Program-made: the position numbers and the translations under genes
Assembly (NCBI GenBank): GCA_038030265.1
Contig: CM075937.1
Coordinates: 31,228,198-31,292,197 of the forward strand
From: Corythucha ciliata
Taxonomy: Eukaryota; Arthropoda; Insecta; Hemiptera; Tingidae
DNA: 64,000 nt
Reading direction: 5' to 3'
Shown: piece by piece, positions 9,093 through 20,601 of the stretch
Layout of the letters: each line of letters begins with the position of its first letter
Position numbering within the stretch: the first letter of the stretch is position 1
The notes under the pieces: model-generated
The model's input: only the letters and a program-made list of their open reading frames with translations
Database searches by the model: none
Told to the model about the DNA's origin: nothing

Positions 9093-11136
9093 TCATGATG
9101 AATCTTCGCGCTGATTCTTTGTTCGTCTTTCCAGTCCTAACCAAATGCCTCCCTTTGGTGTGGCTAAGAGCGCAACTCTTTTATCCATCGTCAAAGGAAC
9201 CTCCGTTTTATGGCATCGAGTTACTGTATATTCGAGTAGGATTTTTGACAGAGCGATCTTGGCTTCAAGTTCAGCGAATCGTGCCCCTGGCCCGATCAGA
9301 ACGAACAGAAGATTAATGTAGAACAAAGGCAAATTCACGGGTTTGATTTAAATTTTAAAAAATTGCGTAATTTAAATTGAGTGGAGAAACGAGTTTCCTT
9401 GATGCCTGCCTGTCAGCATCAAGCGTTGGGAATATTTGTGTGATTTGACATGTGACAAAGAGATTTGTTTCGGCCTGGGGATGCCTTGAAAATGGGGTGC
9501 ATTACCCCGAAACTAGTCGGCATAGTAAAGAATAAAGAATGTGTCACTTAAGAAATTAGTTAATTACCTTGATTTAAATAACTCACCAATGCATTTTCTA
9601 GGACCATCCCCGAAAGGAAGATAAGATCCTGGTAGAATTTGGTGTGTAAATCTCTCGGGTTTGAATTCGTATGGATCAGGAAAGTATTTTGGATCGTGTT
9701 GAATCGAATGAACCGGAATAAATACTACCATTCCTTTTGGGAGAGTAATATCAGTCTCGGGAATTTTATAATTTTTAGAAGCCTCTCTACTGATTAGTGG
9801 AACCGGAGGATACTTCCTCAAGCTTTCTGGAAACCACAAGTACAATCAAACATGAGCAGACTAGCAATACCTTGCATAAAAGCACTTTACCAGACAACAC
9901 ATGCGACAGATAAGTCATTTCTTTGATCGCTTCGTGGGCCAGATGCCCGTGTTTCGTGACAATTCGTTTTATCTCTTGATACGCCTCTTCTTGAATGCCA
10001 GTATTCAAAGCTAGTTCGTATAGCGTATAGCATATAGTAGACGTTGTTGTTTCGAGCCCGGCCAGGAAGAAGACGAATTCGTTAGCGTACATCAATTTTT
10101 TAGTGAAGACATCTAAGCGAAGCGGAGAGATTATTTTTTCAAACTAAGTTCTTCTTCTATCACCAAATGTATTTTTAAAAAAGTGTATACTTGGATCGTC
10201 TTTATCGAGCTGACCGTCACGTATAAGCAGCAAATCATTTTTCACGAGGTCATTCGTCAGCTGAAGAAAGTCCACTCTTCCTGCGTCTTGTTTCTCCCTG
10301 TGTTCCAGTATTTCGTCGATGAGGTTCTTGAAGTATTTTTCCAATTCGACAGGCACGTTTCTCCAACGCAAGAGCGTGAAAAACCAGTCTAATTCGGTGC
10401 GTAGAAATCGTTTAAATGCCATCAACCGCGACGGTTCGAAAATTCTTCTAACGACTCCTAAAATGGTCGCACTCGGGTTGTTAGGTGCCTCGGCGTCAAT
10501 TCCAAACGCACACGAACAAAGTGCGTCCATTCCATACCGTCGAATAAAATCGCCGATGTTAACCTCTGTCGACTTTTCGACCGATGCGAGTCGTTCGACT
10601 AAATTGTCCGCACAGTCCGTCAACTGACCGTGCATGTGCTTTAATTTGCTCGAGCTGAACGTAGGATTCATTTTATGGCGAGTGACTCTCCACTGCTCGT
10701 CGCGAAGATTGACCAAATGCGCCGACAGCTCGTCCAGTTCAGTGTTTGCTTTCATGTGCCGGTTTTGGAAATATGAGAAATCTTTAACGGTGATCGCCTC
10801 GACGAGCTCGGGGGATCGGATTAGTAGGTGGGGTCGAGTCATGTGATAGAAACCGCAGAATTTCTCTCGGGAATGAGAGTTGTATATTTTTTGATATACG
10901 TCTGTAGCGGTCTCTCGGGCGAAAACTAGGTTGAATGAAGAGCCAAAAAACAAACATTCCGGTTCCTCGTAGGGCACACCTAAGGATTTCCAATATCCAT
11001 ACGCCCTTCTACAGAACACGTAGAAATAAGCGACAATAGCACTAAGTAGAACTATTAATACTGCGAATAACATTCTGTGTAATGTAAGTAGTGATGCGCG
11101 ACTGGCTTTATACATCTTTCTAACGCCCAAAAACAC
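9093..11136 (-). CDS. Cytochrome P450, CYP3-clan-like (CYP6/CYP3A type)
   Basis: Complete minus-strand gene in four exons: 11136-10164, 10112-9891, 9826-9587 and 9286-9093, all GT/AG, total 542 residues if the first Met is used. This is a membrane-anchored haem monooxygenase that oxidises lipophilic compounds with electrons from P450 reductase at the ER. Visible motifs: an N-terminal anchor (residues 22-41), the helix-C WRVTR (149-153), the I-helix oxygen-binding AGLETT (342-347), the K-helix ExxR as ESLR (399-402), PERF (455-458) and the haem loop PFGDGPRKCIG with the axial Cys at 477. Three Mets (1, 8, 22) precede the anchor; Met22 (11073) gives the most typical P450 start and a 521-residue product. 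Intron 3 carries a hammerhead-like repeat. The motif set fits the CYP3 clan; the subfamily cannot be named without a search. Confidence 0.9.
9385..9566 (+). mobile_element. Short repeat with hammerhead-like fold, copy 1
   Basis: Lies in intron 3 of the P450, antisense to it. It shares GTTTCCTTG near its start, then GACATGTGAC, AATGGGGTGCA, ACCCCGAAACTAGTCGGCAT and an AT-rich tail ending near TTAATTACCT with a second copy at 21965-22160. The hammerhead-like part is 9481-9523: stem I ATGCC/GGCAT is perfect, stem II is GGGGT/ACCCC, then GAAA, a 2-bp stem III closing a TA loop, and C9518 at the cleavage position. The catalytic strand reads TTGAAAAT instead of CTGATGA, so cleavage activity is doubtful. 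Confidence 0.6.
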
Positions 11137-11154
11137 GCTTGTTTTCTTGAATTC

Positions 11155-11287
11155 CGTTCACACGAAGCGATTTGCATGCGATTTAATGTGTAAAATATGT
11201 AATCCTTAGCTTTCTTTGATAGAGATCACGTGCTTTTAAAGAGATCGTATGCGATTTTACTTGAAACATCGCTTCGCGTGTGAACTA
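11155..11287. mobile_element. MITE directly upstream of the P450 start
   Basis: Inverted ends GTTCACACGAAGCGAT and ATCGCTTCGCGTGTGAAC enclose about 100 bp of AT-rich sequence. The element begins about 20 bp upstream of the first P450 Met, so it overlaps the likely promoter or 5' UTR. Target duplication unclear. Confidence 0.65.
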
Positions 11288-11855
11288 CTAACACAACTAA
11301 CTAGTGAATTAACTCGACGGAATACAATTTACATCTCAGAACAATGAAACTTCAGGAGTGGAGCGAATTGTTTAAATGAATTTTGGGTAAATACGCTGTT
11401 TCAGCAATAAAATCGCAAATATGATTGAAAATAATTTGCTCCGATTTGCACATATACACACGTTTCTTAGAACATGCCCCGGCAAGGGCAACAGTTATCG
11501 AACAATAGGTTTTTTGTAAATGAAATTATAATTACCTACCAAGTCGCACAGAAAAGCCTTCAGGGCCACTTGGTCGGCAAGTTTCAAAGTTTGTGTTGCT
11601 CTCCTCAAAAGCAACTGATACGAGGAAAGGAGCTCCGAGGAACGCCGTTTCAATTTCAATTTTTCATCTCATGTTTCCAAATTTTCCATTTTAATTTCAC
11701 GCTCAAAAAATTAATCCTATAATAATTAATAATTGAGAGTAGTGCCCTCTACTTCTAGTTCCATGTTCCCGGTGAAGAATAGGAAGGCCAATTTTATCAG
11801 GGGAAAAATTCGTTTTCCCTGGAAGTCGTTGACTTTTTCCGAGTTAAATTCCTAA
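11288..11855. other. Intergenic spacer between P450 and the 12.5-kb gene
   Basis: AT-rich, no recognisable gene. The missing first exon of the plus-strand gene at 12550 might lie here or further upstream, but no convincing short coding exon with a GT donor was found. Confidence 0.4.
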
Positions 11856-12279
11856 TGGTGAATTTCACCACTGGGAGTTACGTTAGAGTTGTTATCAAAT
11901 ACCAAACTCCAACAATGTTTACATAAAATAATTGTGACGCATTTTCTCGTTAATTCTGTGTTAACGAAACTCAAACCTTATTGTGGTGCACACTAGCGTT
12001 GACGCCAGTGAGGAGTTCTCATGAGCGTTGCTGAACACCGCGTTAACGCGGCGTCAACGCTGCGTTATCCTACTGAGTTTTGAGCCTTGAATTTATTCCT
12101 AAGTGAGTGTTGGTGGAGACGCACAGAAAAAGAGTGTCCTGAAGGTGTAAAAAATATTTTTGCCGAATGGAAAGCAGAAAAATGTCATTTTTGGGTTTAC
12201 ATGAATTGTGACGCATTTTTTTCCGTTAATTCTGAGTTAACGTAACTCGAACCTTAACTCTCGGTAGTGAAATCCACCA
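11856..12279. mobile_element. TAA-flanked MITE (family M1), enlarged copy
   Basis: Ends are inverted repeats (TGGTGAATTTCACCAC against the complement of GTAGTGAAATCCACCA) flanked by TAA at 11853-11855 and 12280-12282. Internal GTTAATTCTGTGTTAACG recurs twice (about 11950 and 12223), so about 220 bp has been inserted or duplicated inside. Other copies of the family are at 40186-40320 and 50903-51050. Confidence 0.7.
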
Positions 12280-12549
12280 TAAATGAGATTTGGATGAAGT
12301 ATATCTCCCCACATCCCCTTTTTTGGGTACGTACTTGACTGGCTCTGTTCATAAGACAGCCCTCTGCTGATAAGAGGTTCCCACCGGTCTGGGTCATTGT
12401 TTGTGGACAGAGTAGCTGTGCTGAGTAGATTTGAGAAATGGAATAAAGCTGGATTGTGACCACTGAATTATTATTATAACGCCTCTTAAAATTATTGTTT
12501 AGATTTGTTCTTATATTCTCGTCTTAATCATTATTATTTTTCCTAACAG

Positions 12550-15338
12550 GCGGTGGACCCGCTGGCGGAGGGGGAGGAGGGTCGGTGGGTTTCATTGCCG
12601 GTGGTGGAAGTGGACTGGGGAGCTTGTCCGGCAGCGATGTCATGAAAAATACGGCTAAAGGAATACAGACTGAAATGGGAGCCCCGGCGGCGTATTCGTC
12701 GTCACGTGGCGGTGGCGGCGTCGTTGGAGGAGGAATAGGAGTGGGCGGTGCCGGACTTGTTGGTGACATGGGACCATCCGGAGCTGCCGGCTACGTGACA
12801 GAAAAGCTTTACATGCTCCTTCAGCTGTATTTACAAAACAAAGGCTGGAATCAAGTCGAGCTACTTCAGTACCTGTCCGAAATGAAAGATGGGTCTGCTT
12901 TACCCTCAGCTCCGTATCTGCAGTATGTTATATTTTATCAAAAATAATTATTAAGTAACATTATTTCATGAGTTTTCCCTTTTTTCAATAGGATGATGGC
13001 GTCGCGAATCGCGCTAGACAATCAAGGGCGTCTTGTTTTAAGAGAAAACGGGAAAATTATTCTACCTTTCGAGCATTTTGCTAATGCTGTAATGCTTAAG
13101 CATATGAACGGGCCCCATGGGCTGCACCTAGGGCTTGAAGCCACTTTGAGAGCGGTTAGTTACTAATAATAAACGGTAAGTCAATATGTTTTTTCCCCTA
13201 ATAAAACTATCCAAAGGTTATGGATTCGTATACGATTGGTCGTGAAAATTTTGGAATGGAAAAAGAATTCGTCGTGGAAGTAGTGAACAACTGTCCGAAC
13301 CCGGCCTGCCGCTACTATAAAACTCAACTGGAAATCTCTCATAACGTGAAACCTACTTATATTCCTGAACCGTCCAGTAAGTGTTGGATTCTCTGGATTT
13401 TTGAAAATATTAAAATTTAGAGTATCGCCATGTATTTCTCCTTTATAGGCTCTCTCAACGATCCTCCCGATCACGTCGATCGAGTGTCGAAAGGCACTCC
13501 GGTTCCCGCTTCGACTACTCAGCAACAGCACAAAATCAACGATTTTCTCAAATCCAGTCTGGACAATTTGGAGAGCCTAACGAGTGCCAACAAGGACCTA
13601 CTGGCTGTACACAATGGCAGTTGGGGAAATCACGAAACTACCGAAGGTGTGTTTCTTGTCCTTAAGTTGGGCACTTTAAATTTTGTTGTCATCGAGGTGA
13701 ATCTTATTTGAGGGGAGAAAATGTCAAAATATTGTGAGGTATTGTAACAGGCGTAGATCCTTTCGTAATTTCTTGATGATTTCAAATAGAAATGGGAGTT
13801 CGTGAAATTTCGGATTATTTTTAAAGCTCCTGACAACTGAGCACTGTTTTTTTTTTGTTTTTTTTTTTCTAGCCGGCCAAGAGAAAATTGTTCGTGCCTT
13901 CTCGGATATAATGAAAAATATGAATCGCATTAAAACATGCGTCAGGCCATCGATGTGCAAACCTTATGGGAAACAGTCGGAGACTCTTCAGAAAAGTAAG
14001 ATTCTTATTTTTTAATTCGTAATTTCCTCTTTTAAAAAAAAGAGGAGAGGCACACGCCTTCCTTGGGCGGGATGTATGTGTAATAAACTTGATAGGCAAT
14101 TAACACACCAAAATCTGGTCATTTCGAACCCGTCACTTTGTAGGTGCGAAAGAAATATATTCGATACCCTCTCCAATTCAATCTCAAAACTGTCAATCTT
14201 GTTACAATGATTCTTTGCGAAGATAGGCGCAGAATTGGCTAATCTGCCAGAAAACTATGAATTTGTCCCAAAATTACCCTAAAAAGTACCCTAGTAAAAA
14301 GTGAAAAGACCCCCCCCCCCCCCAAAGGACCTCGAAAAGTATCGGGAACGGGCGCACCATGTTTTATGGAACATGATTGGTGGATTCTTGGTAGCCTAGT
14401 GTGATCGCTTAAACTACGAGAGTTAGTAGGCAATGCATGCATGAAACTATAGCCGTAGGAGCCTACGTTGTCTGTCTTCCCTCGTTGAGGTGCGTTAAAA
14501 ACGAACCGGTTTCGGCTGCTCGCCATCTTCAGGGTCTGAAAATACAACTAAAACTTGTACTTGTCCAACGTAGGCTCCTACGGCTACAGTTTCATGCATG
14601 CATTATCAAAAGCATTTGCATTCAAACTCCACTCGTCTCGCATCTACTACTCTACTCGCCTAACTATATGTCATAGTTAAAACCTCCTATCACAGCAAAG
14701 CTCCAAACCAAAGTGAATCTCCAAACACAAAGAAGTTCCAACCACACAGTAGAGCTTCAATCTCAGTGAAGCTTTCCTTTTTTCCATTTTCCTGATTTAA
14801 CGGATAGCGGGCCCAAGGATTTCGGGATTACTGACCTAGTGCCCCCCCCCCTCACTCTCTCTCTCTTGAAAGGCCTGCTTCTAATAAGGGGAAAGCACTT
14901 GCGGGCTGTCATGTATCATTTTTCGTAAAAAACTGATGATATTTCCACTGTTGAAAACCCGGGTTGGAAGAAAAGGAAGGACTGCAACCTACCCTTGCCC
15001 CTATGCCTGGCTCCCATTAAATTTATGAATCATAAAACCTGAGAATGATGGAGATGATTAAATTAGAACAAACAAATATTTTCAAATGACTTATATACTG
15101 TTTTCTTCTTATTTCAGCCATAATGGATACTATACAATTAGTGCAATCATTGAGGTCCATACTGCCTCCTCCTCATATAGCCGTCAGCAGTTGGAAGAAT
15201 GAGGATAAACACAGGTACGTTGAACTATATTTCCAATGAATTAGCGTCCAATCAATTACCTGTCTGTCTGTCTCTCTCAGGAAAAATGTTCCTGGGTTGG
15301 ACGATTTATGCGATACAGTTGTCCGAAAAGTTGATTAA
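12550..15338 (+). CDS. Conserved protein with LisH-like segment, function unrecognised (5' exon missing)
   Basis: Seven exons in one continuous frame: 12550-12922, 12992-13154, 13217-13376, 13449-13646, 13873-13995, 15118-15214 and 15281-15338 (stop TAA), 389 residues so far. The reading frame is open at the 5' acceptor, so at least one upstream exon is missing. Residues 1-75 are Gly-rich and low-complexity. A helical LisH-like stretch follows (AAGYVTEKLYMLLQLYLQNK), then a strongly ordered block with RLVLRENGKIILPFEHFANA, MNGPHGLHLGLEA, SYTIGRENFGMEKEF and NCPNPACRYYK (a CxxxxC pair). The C-terminus is helical (IMDTIQLVQSLRSILPPP). Its intact splicing and low-substitution look argue for a real conserved gene, perhaps a nuclear cofactor, but I do not recognise the family and assign no function. 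Confidence 0.8.
14431..14606. mobile_element. Small foldback repeat in intron 5 of the 12.5-kb gene
   Basis: Arms around GCCGTAGGAGCCTACGTTG (left) and CAACGTAGGCTCCTACGGC (right) are inverted and end in CATGCATGC. The loop contains GTTTCGGCTGCTCGCCATC, which on the minus strand reads as a hammerhead-like CTGAAGA...GAAA motif. A third arm copy (ATGTAGGCTCCTACGGCTAC) lies at about 55829-55850 in SF3B3 intron 4. Confidence 0.65.
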
Positions 15339-17197
15339 ACTTTAACGCGCGTGCCACCTGCTATCGCGCTCTAGTCAGCAATAAAATTAAAAAACCCCTC
15401 CCCTCTTTCTGACGGATTGGTCGCTTTCACGTCGCCCAAAATCGAGGACGCCCGTTCAAAGGATTTTGAACCGTTCCACGGTGTCGAGTTTTGTTTTCGT
15501 AGATAAATATTGAAGTTTTGGGAAAATGTACGAAAGGGATAGAGTTGATCTCTCTTCTTTTACGCTCCCCCACCACTTTGGTTGGTGTCTTCAAGGGGGG
15601 GGGGGACCAGCTCTCTATGTGAATTGTTTTTTCTGCTCTTCTTAGATATTGCCGTATTTTGAATAGCTCTTTTTTCTAAATAAAATCTAAAAATACTCTC
15701 AAAGACTTATTAAATGTACAGCGCCGTTCGCTCTGGGCGTTCATTTTCTTCAATTTTAAGTTAGTAAATACAAGAACAGGGGGCTTTTTACGATGAATTG
15801 TGTGTTGGCCCCGTCAACCCTCTAGAAATGTGATATCAATTATGTTCGTGACGTAATATGTACATGTTAAAACATGGATTTATGAAATTTATGGGTTTTA
15901 GAAGTTCCACTCAGAGATGGTTTTGTTTTTGTTCTACTTGTCTGCGTACGTACTTTCAATAAAACTTTTTGACAAGTGCCAATAAAATAAATTGCCAACT
16001 GAAATCTATATTGTTCTGTTATCTCAAATTATCCTTTCTGGCACCTGGCACAGGATTCTGGAAATCTATACAACCCTCCGAAGACTTAAGTTGGACATGC
16101 GCAATGAGTTATGGGTCGTTGAGGGCAGGGGGCATATGGAACAGAGTTCATGGTTGGCGGCGATTTAACAAAACCTTGGGCTTACAGGCGGCCTGGTCTA
16201 ATGATTGCCATTGAGAGCTCAAGCATGGCTCAATGGCCAATCAGAACGCATGAAGACGAAAGCTTTTCGATCTCCAGTTTATAGGCAGAGTTTGAAGATT
16301 GATCGAGTTGTCTGCTCCCATGCGCCTTAATTATTCTGGACAAGCTTCCCTAAGATTAATGTTGACGACTTTAGGGAAATCGCGTATCCCCACAAGTTAA
16401 ACCCATTTTTTGTTTAATAATAAAATACAATTTAATTGCGTAATTATCATCCTTCGCTTAATCTTTTTTATCAGAACTCTTCAATTTTACATAATTGAGC
16501 AATAAAAAGTGGGGGGGTGTCTTATTTGCTCTGCCTATATTCCTCGACGGAACGCTTGTTTTCTCCTAGAGGAACCTCCTTCTGTTTCTGACAGTTCTTG
16601 AGACGAAGTCAACATTCTTTTCAAATAAATTAAACGTATTTCAAGTTCTAATTCTCAAGAAAATCATGAAAAAGTTCAGGGTACTTATACAGCACAAGGA
16701 AATATCGCCCATAGCTTTTCGAACGCTGGAAAAAACGTGAGTAGAAATTTGTTCATTTTGAATGCTGCAAACGTCACCAGTTTCGTTACGTAGAACATGA
16801 ATGAAGCTAACTTGGAATAATTACACGAAGTGCACACGAACAAGGTGTGCAAAAACTTCAAAAAGTTTCGAATTTTGCATCACATTACATTAGCCCCGAC
16901 AATGGTTCAAATTCCAAGGATACGCAGGATTCTCGGGGTTCGCGGACAAAATACGCTAATGTCTTTAGAACAACTGCTGTAATTGATTAAATCGAACAAA
17001 CGTGGATCAAATTGAAAGGGAGATTTTCACATGATTATGTACAAACTGGATCACTGTACATGAACTATTTACATTTTTTAAAAAAATAGATGTGAGGAAT
17101 GTTTTACGTGGAAAGATAGGCTAATCGAATCAACCCTCACCGAATAATGATTTTTCTTTGCGTACACAAAAACGACGAGTCCCTAATGAGGGAATTT
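15339..17197. other. Intergenic spacer, no gene seen
   Basis: Contains the 3' flank of the 12.5-kb gene and AT-rich sequence with G runs at about 15595 and 16513. Open frames here have no family signature or coding-like composition. AATAAA occurs at about 15957 but is too far to assign confidently. Confidence 0.45.
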
Positions 17198-17479
17198 TTA
17201 AGAGCGACTATTAACGTAAAACTGATGCCCCGAGAAGACGAAAGTGATCAAATAGAGGCCGGCTGCTATCCAACAGTTCTGGGCATTTTTAACGTAGGCC
17301 GCTTCCACTTCCTGATAGAACGTGTCGACATCCGTGATGTCCGAATCGTCCAAAGGTAGATCTTCGAAAAGAGCAACGCTCTGGAAGTAGTAGAAAAGAC
17401 CCATGATGACGAGCTGGATAACGCCCCAGACGGATATGATGAGCCCGCACAGGGAGCACTTGGGTCCGCAGATTTTCAT
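17198..17479 (-). CDS. RNASEK: Ribonuclease kappa (RNase K), complete
   Basis: A single uninterrupted frame of 93 residues. RNase kappa is a small two-pass membrane protein, conserved across animals, first described as an endoribonuclease and later as a component tied to the V-ATPase and endocytosis. The N-terminus MKICGPKCSLCGLIISVWGV, the first membrane segment (about 9-31), the acidic luminal loop VALFEDLPLDD, and the second segment after NCWIAAGLYLITFVFS are diagnostic. The length matches the family (93-98 residues) and the start context (ATCAAAATG) is good. No intron breaks the coding sequence, and it has neither the poly-A tail nor frame damage expected of a processed pseudogene, so I treat it as the functional gene. 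Confidence 0.93.
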   Translation of the reverse strand: MKICGPKCSLCGLIISVWGVIQLVIMGLFYYFQSVALFEDLPLDDSDITDVDTFYQEVEAAYVKNAQNCWIAAGLYLITFVFSGHQFYVNSRS

Positions 17480-18047
17480 TTTGATGCGTGGAAGCGGTTC
17501 ACTTGGGTCACAGAGCGGATAAAAATTAAATTATTGAATAAACGAAAAATAAATAAAACAAAAAATAACTTGAACGAAATTCAACTAAAATTGGGGGCAC
17601 GCCCCTTGAAAAGTGATAACAGCTACTTCAAGGGAACAGTGAGAAGAGAGATATATTTTTTTCTTTCAGCGCTAGGTGTCCCACTACGGTCGGAGGCGTT
17701 CCCTAAAAATCACGAAAGCGGGGAATCGGGGATCGACGGCCAACCTTGTGCTCTTCTCCTGATTGGTTTTTCACGATTTTAATATTATATTCCGGAGCGT
17801 TTATTTCGTATTATGTGAAATGCAAGAGCTTACCTTGCTCATCAGTTAATTGGCCCCGCTAGCCCGCTACCTGTTACAAGGTCCTGCTGCAGTGGCGGTG
17901 GAAGTGGGGCTTGGGACGCTCCCTCATTCCCACGATGGTCTTGCTCATGCTCCCCCCAGGTTTAAGATACCAAAATAACAGTGGGTTCATGTTGAATTCG
18001 CCTACTAAAAATTATCGTTCGCACTTTCCACAACAATAACAATAATT
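17480..18047. other. Upstream flank of RNASEK
   Basis: A minus-strand GTAAGC donor-like site at about 17833 could end a 5' UTR exon of RNASEK, but no matching acceptor is convincing. No coding sequence recognised. Confidence 0.35.
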
Positions 18048-18595
18048 ATACAGGGTCGCACAGGATATGAGTGTGACAAAAAAAATTGGGTGAAAGTAGG
18101 CCTCATTTATTGTGATCGAAAACACCCTATATATGCACCATGGTCCGAAAACCAAACCCCTACGAGATACGATTTTTTTAACATTCATTATGATTCACAT
18201 CACTTTTCTTAACTAAATGCGAATAACTCAGTTTCCAGCTGACATTTTGCAACTTTTGATGGCAGATTCGGAAAGAGCACATTTTTTTCTGCCAGGAATA
18301 GCCTATTTCGATAAGATTCAACCATTTTCTGTGGGCTCGAGCGAGAGCTGCTCAAAGTTTTGCAAATCGAGGATTTCTAATTGTTCGAAAAAGTCAACCC
18401 CCATTTTTCTACTCGAAATTTGAGCGCACCTACATCCCATGGGCCGAAAAAACTTCCCCAATGTGTCCCTTTCAAAATTACTCATGAACGTGTTTTTAGT
18501 TAATCAGTGATTTTTCGGCAGAAATGGCCATTTCTTAGAAAAAAGAATGGGGTTTATCTTCAAAATCGCTTGTTTTGACCTGTGGCGTAGGTAGG
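18048..18595 (+). mobile_element. Half copy of the palindromic CCTGTATA-ended element
   Basis: Starts with ATACAGGG and runs through GACAAAAA, CACCATGGTCCGAAAA, CAACTTTTGATGGCAG, GGAAAGAGCACA and ATCGCTTGTTTTGACCT in the same order as the left arm of the elements at 27353-28768 and 38151-39557. No inverted second arm follows here. Confidence 0.75.
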
Positions 18596-18739
18596 AATTT
18601 GTCCTGGGGGGGGGGGATCAGATTGAAATCACGTAAGAGGGATGGGAGGGGGGTAATTTCACATTTAAGTCATCATTTCACCCAGCCAGCACACTCTTGA
18701 ATCTGGACATCCCGCTGGCCTCATCGTAGCCTCAATATG

Positions 18740-20601
18740 TATCTCTCAGTTAAGGGCGATTTTTGAACTCTACCCGCAAATTAGCGCTTTTTTGGCCGAG
18801 CAGATTAGCGGTTTCGCCCCACCCCCTCCTGTAACCATGAATTTTCGCATTTTCTCAACTTTAGCAGCAAATTATTGTTTTTATCCCGTGAGCGATGTTA
18901 CTTAATTATCCACGAGTTTTGGCGATTTCCTCAATTTTAGCAGCACAATTGCCGATTTTTTAAATTTTTTTACCGGGGGATTAGCACTTTTCTCAGTTTT
19001 AGCTTGAAATTAACGTTTTTCTTAAGTGTTTTCCACAATATTAGCCGCAAAATATGGGGACTTTTCACGAATTAGGATTTTTTTGGTTCATCATGCGCAA
19101 TGCATGAGCGATTTTTCTCAGTTTACTCGCGAATTAGCGGTTTCTTCGCCTATTACCATAAATTGGCGCTTTTTTTCAATTTCAGCCTGAAAAGTTGCCT
19201 TCAGAATCTGCAAATTGGCGTAAATTTAGTTTTCGGCGCAAATTAATTTTTCTCAATTTCAACTACGAATTAGCGCATTTTTAAATTGTAGCGGCGACGC
19301 GTCGTAGAGTTTATTCAAACCTGTGAATTAGCGAATTTTCTCAATTTCAGTCACAAATTGGCGTTTGGCGCAATTTTAGCTGTAAAGTGGCGATTTTTTC
19401 CATTTCTAGCCGCAAATTAGCGATTTTCTCAATTTTTCGGCTTAAAATTAACCTTTCTCTTAATTTTGACCTGGGCCCTATTGCACAATGTTTTATTAGC
19501 TAATAATATAGCTAATATTAGCTAATAAAACAGCTGTAATATTAGCTAATAAAACATTGTACAATAGGGCCCAGGCTGATTATTTTATTTTCTGATTATT
19601 ACCCGCAAATTAGCGGTTTTTCACATTTTACCACCGCATTAGCAAAACTATATAACTTTTATAGGTATAGATTATTGCTTATTCTTTTCAGTTCTAGCCG
19701 TGAATTAGCGTATTTTTTAACATTATACTATAGCCATGAATGAATTTGCCATTTTTCTGAATTTTAGCTACAATACCTTCAGAAGGTGCGAATTTAAATG
19801 ATAAATGTACATTTTTTTTTCAAACCTTTTTCAAACCAAAAAATACACATCTATCCATCCATTTCTGTCAAAAAATCATCATTTTTAAATTATAAATTTC
19901 ACGACACTTAATTCGAGAATTATTGATGTTTCTCAATTTTAGCAGCGAATTTTCACTTTTTCTAAATTTTAGCAGCGTGGTAGCGCTTCAAACCCGTGCA
20001 TAACCAACCGAGTTTTGTCGACTTTTGCCAAGAATTGGCGTTTGACTCAATTTAAGCTGCAAATTAGCAATTTTTCCAATTTTAACTGAGAATTAGCACT
20101 TTTCCCCAATTTGAACGGAAAACTGACGTTTTAGCTGCACTAATTGGTGATTTTTTCAATTTTTGCCGCGAATTAGTGATTTTCTTCATTTTGTATCCGC
20201 GAATTAACGTTTTTCCACAACTTTATATCTGCGAATTGCAAATTAGTGATTTTTAGCAATTTCAGCTGTGAAATAGCGTTTTATGCTAATTTTGCGGCTA
20301 TTTAGCATCCTATTCCCTTTTTCATACACGAATGGGCGATTTTACGCCATTTCAGTTGTGAATTTGCCAATATTATAGCGTGTTTTCTCAACTTTAACAT
20401 CGGGGTTTGCCCAAATACGACCTCGGAGAGTTCGGGAGCCAGTGGCGGATTTACAGAGTGGTTTTGGGGGGTTTTAACCCGCCCTAAGAAGGTGGAGTCT
20501 ACAATAACTGTAGGTATAATCTTGCAAGAGATCACAAGGTGGGCGAGCACCCAGGCCCAGGGTGCTATCAAATGGTGCACTATTTGAACACCCCTGGGAG
20601 C
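18740..20601. repeat. Degenerate ~30-bp minisatellite, family R1, part 1
   Basis: Tandem, highly diverged units of about 29-33 bp with a consensus near GCGAATTAGCG followed by TTTTTCTCAATTTTAGCC. Dozens of units are recognisable by the alternation of AATTAGCG and TTTTAGC. There are no spacers of constant length and no flanking cas-like genes, so this is not CRISPR. The same unit occurs in the arms of the inverted repeat at 1.9-2.7 and 6.25-7.0 kb. Confidence 0.8.
19470..19575. mobile_element. Short hairpin MITE within the R1 array
   Basis: Near-perfect inverted repeat with ends CCTGGGCCCTATTG and CAATAGGGCCCAGG and inner arms rich in TTAGCTAATA. About 106 bp, no coding capacity. Confidence 0.75.

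Noticed and set aside
12524..12769. Minus-strand Pro-rich open frame opposite the Gly-rich exon at 12550
   Set aside because: It is the complement of a Gly-rich coding exon that is spliced in frame to six further exons; the proline richness is a shadow.
15969..16214. 81-codon plus-strand frame with Trp-rich end
   Set aside because: No family resemblance, no splice context and no coding-like composition in the flanks.
17147..17359. Plus-strand 70-codon frame overlapping RNASEK
   Set aside because: It is antisense to the clearly conserved RNASEK frame.
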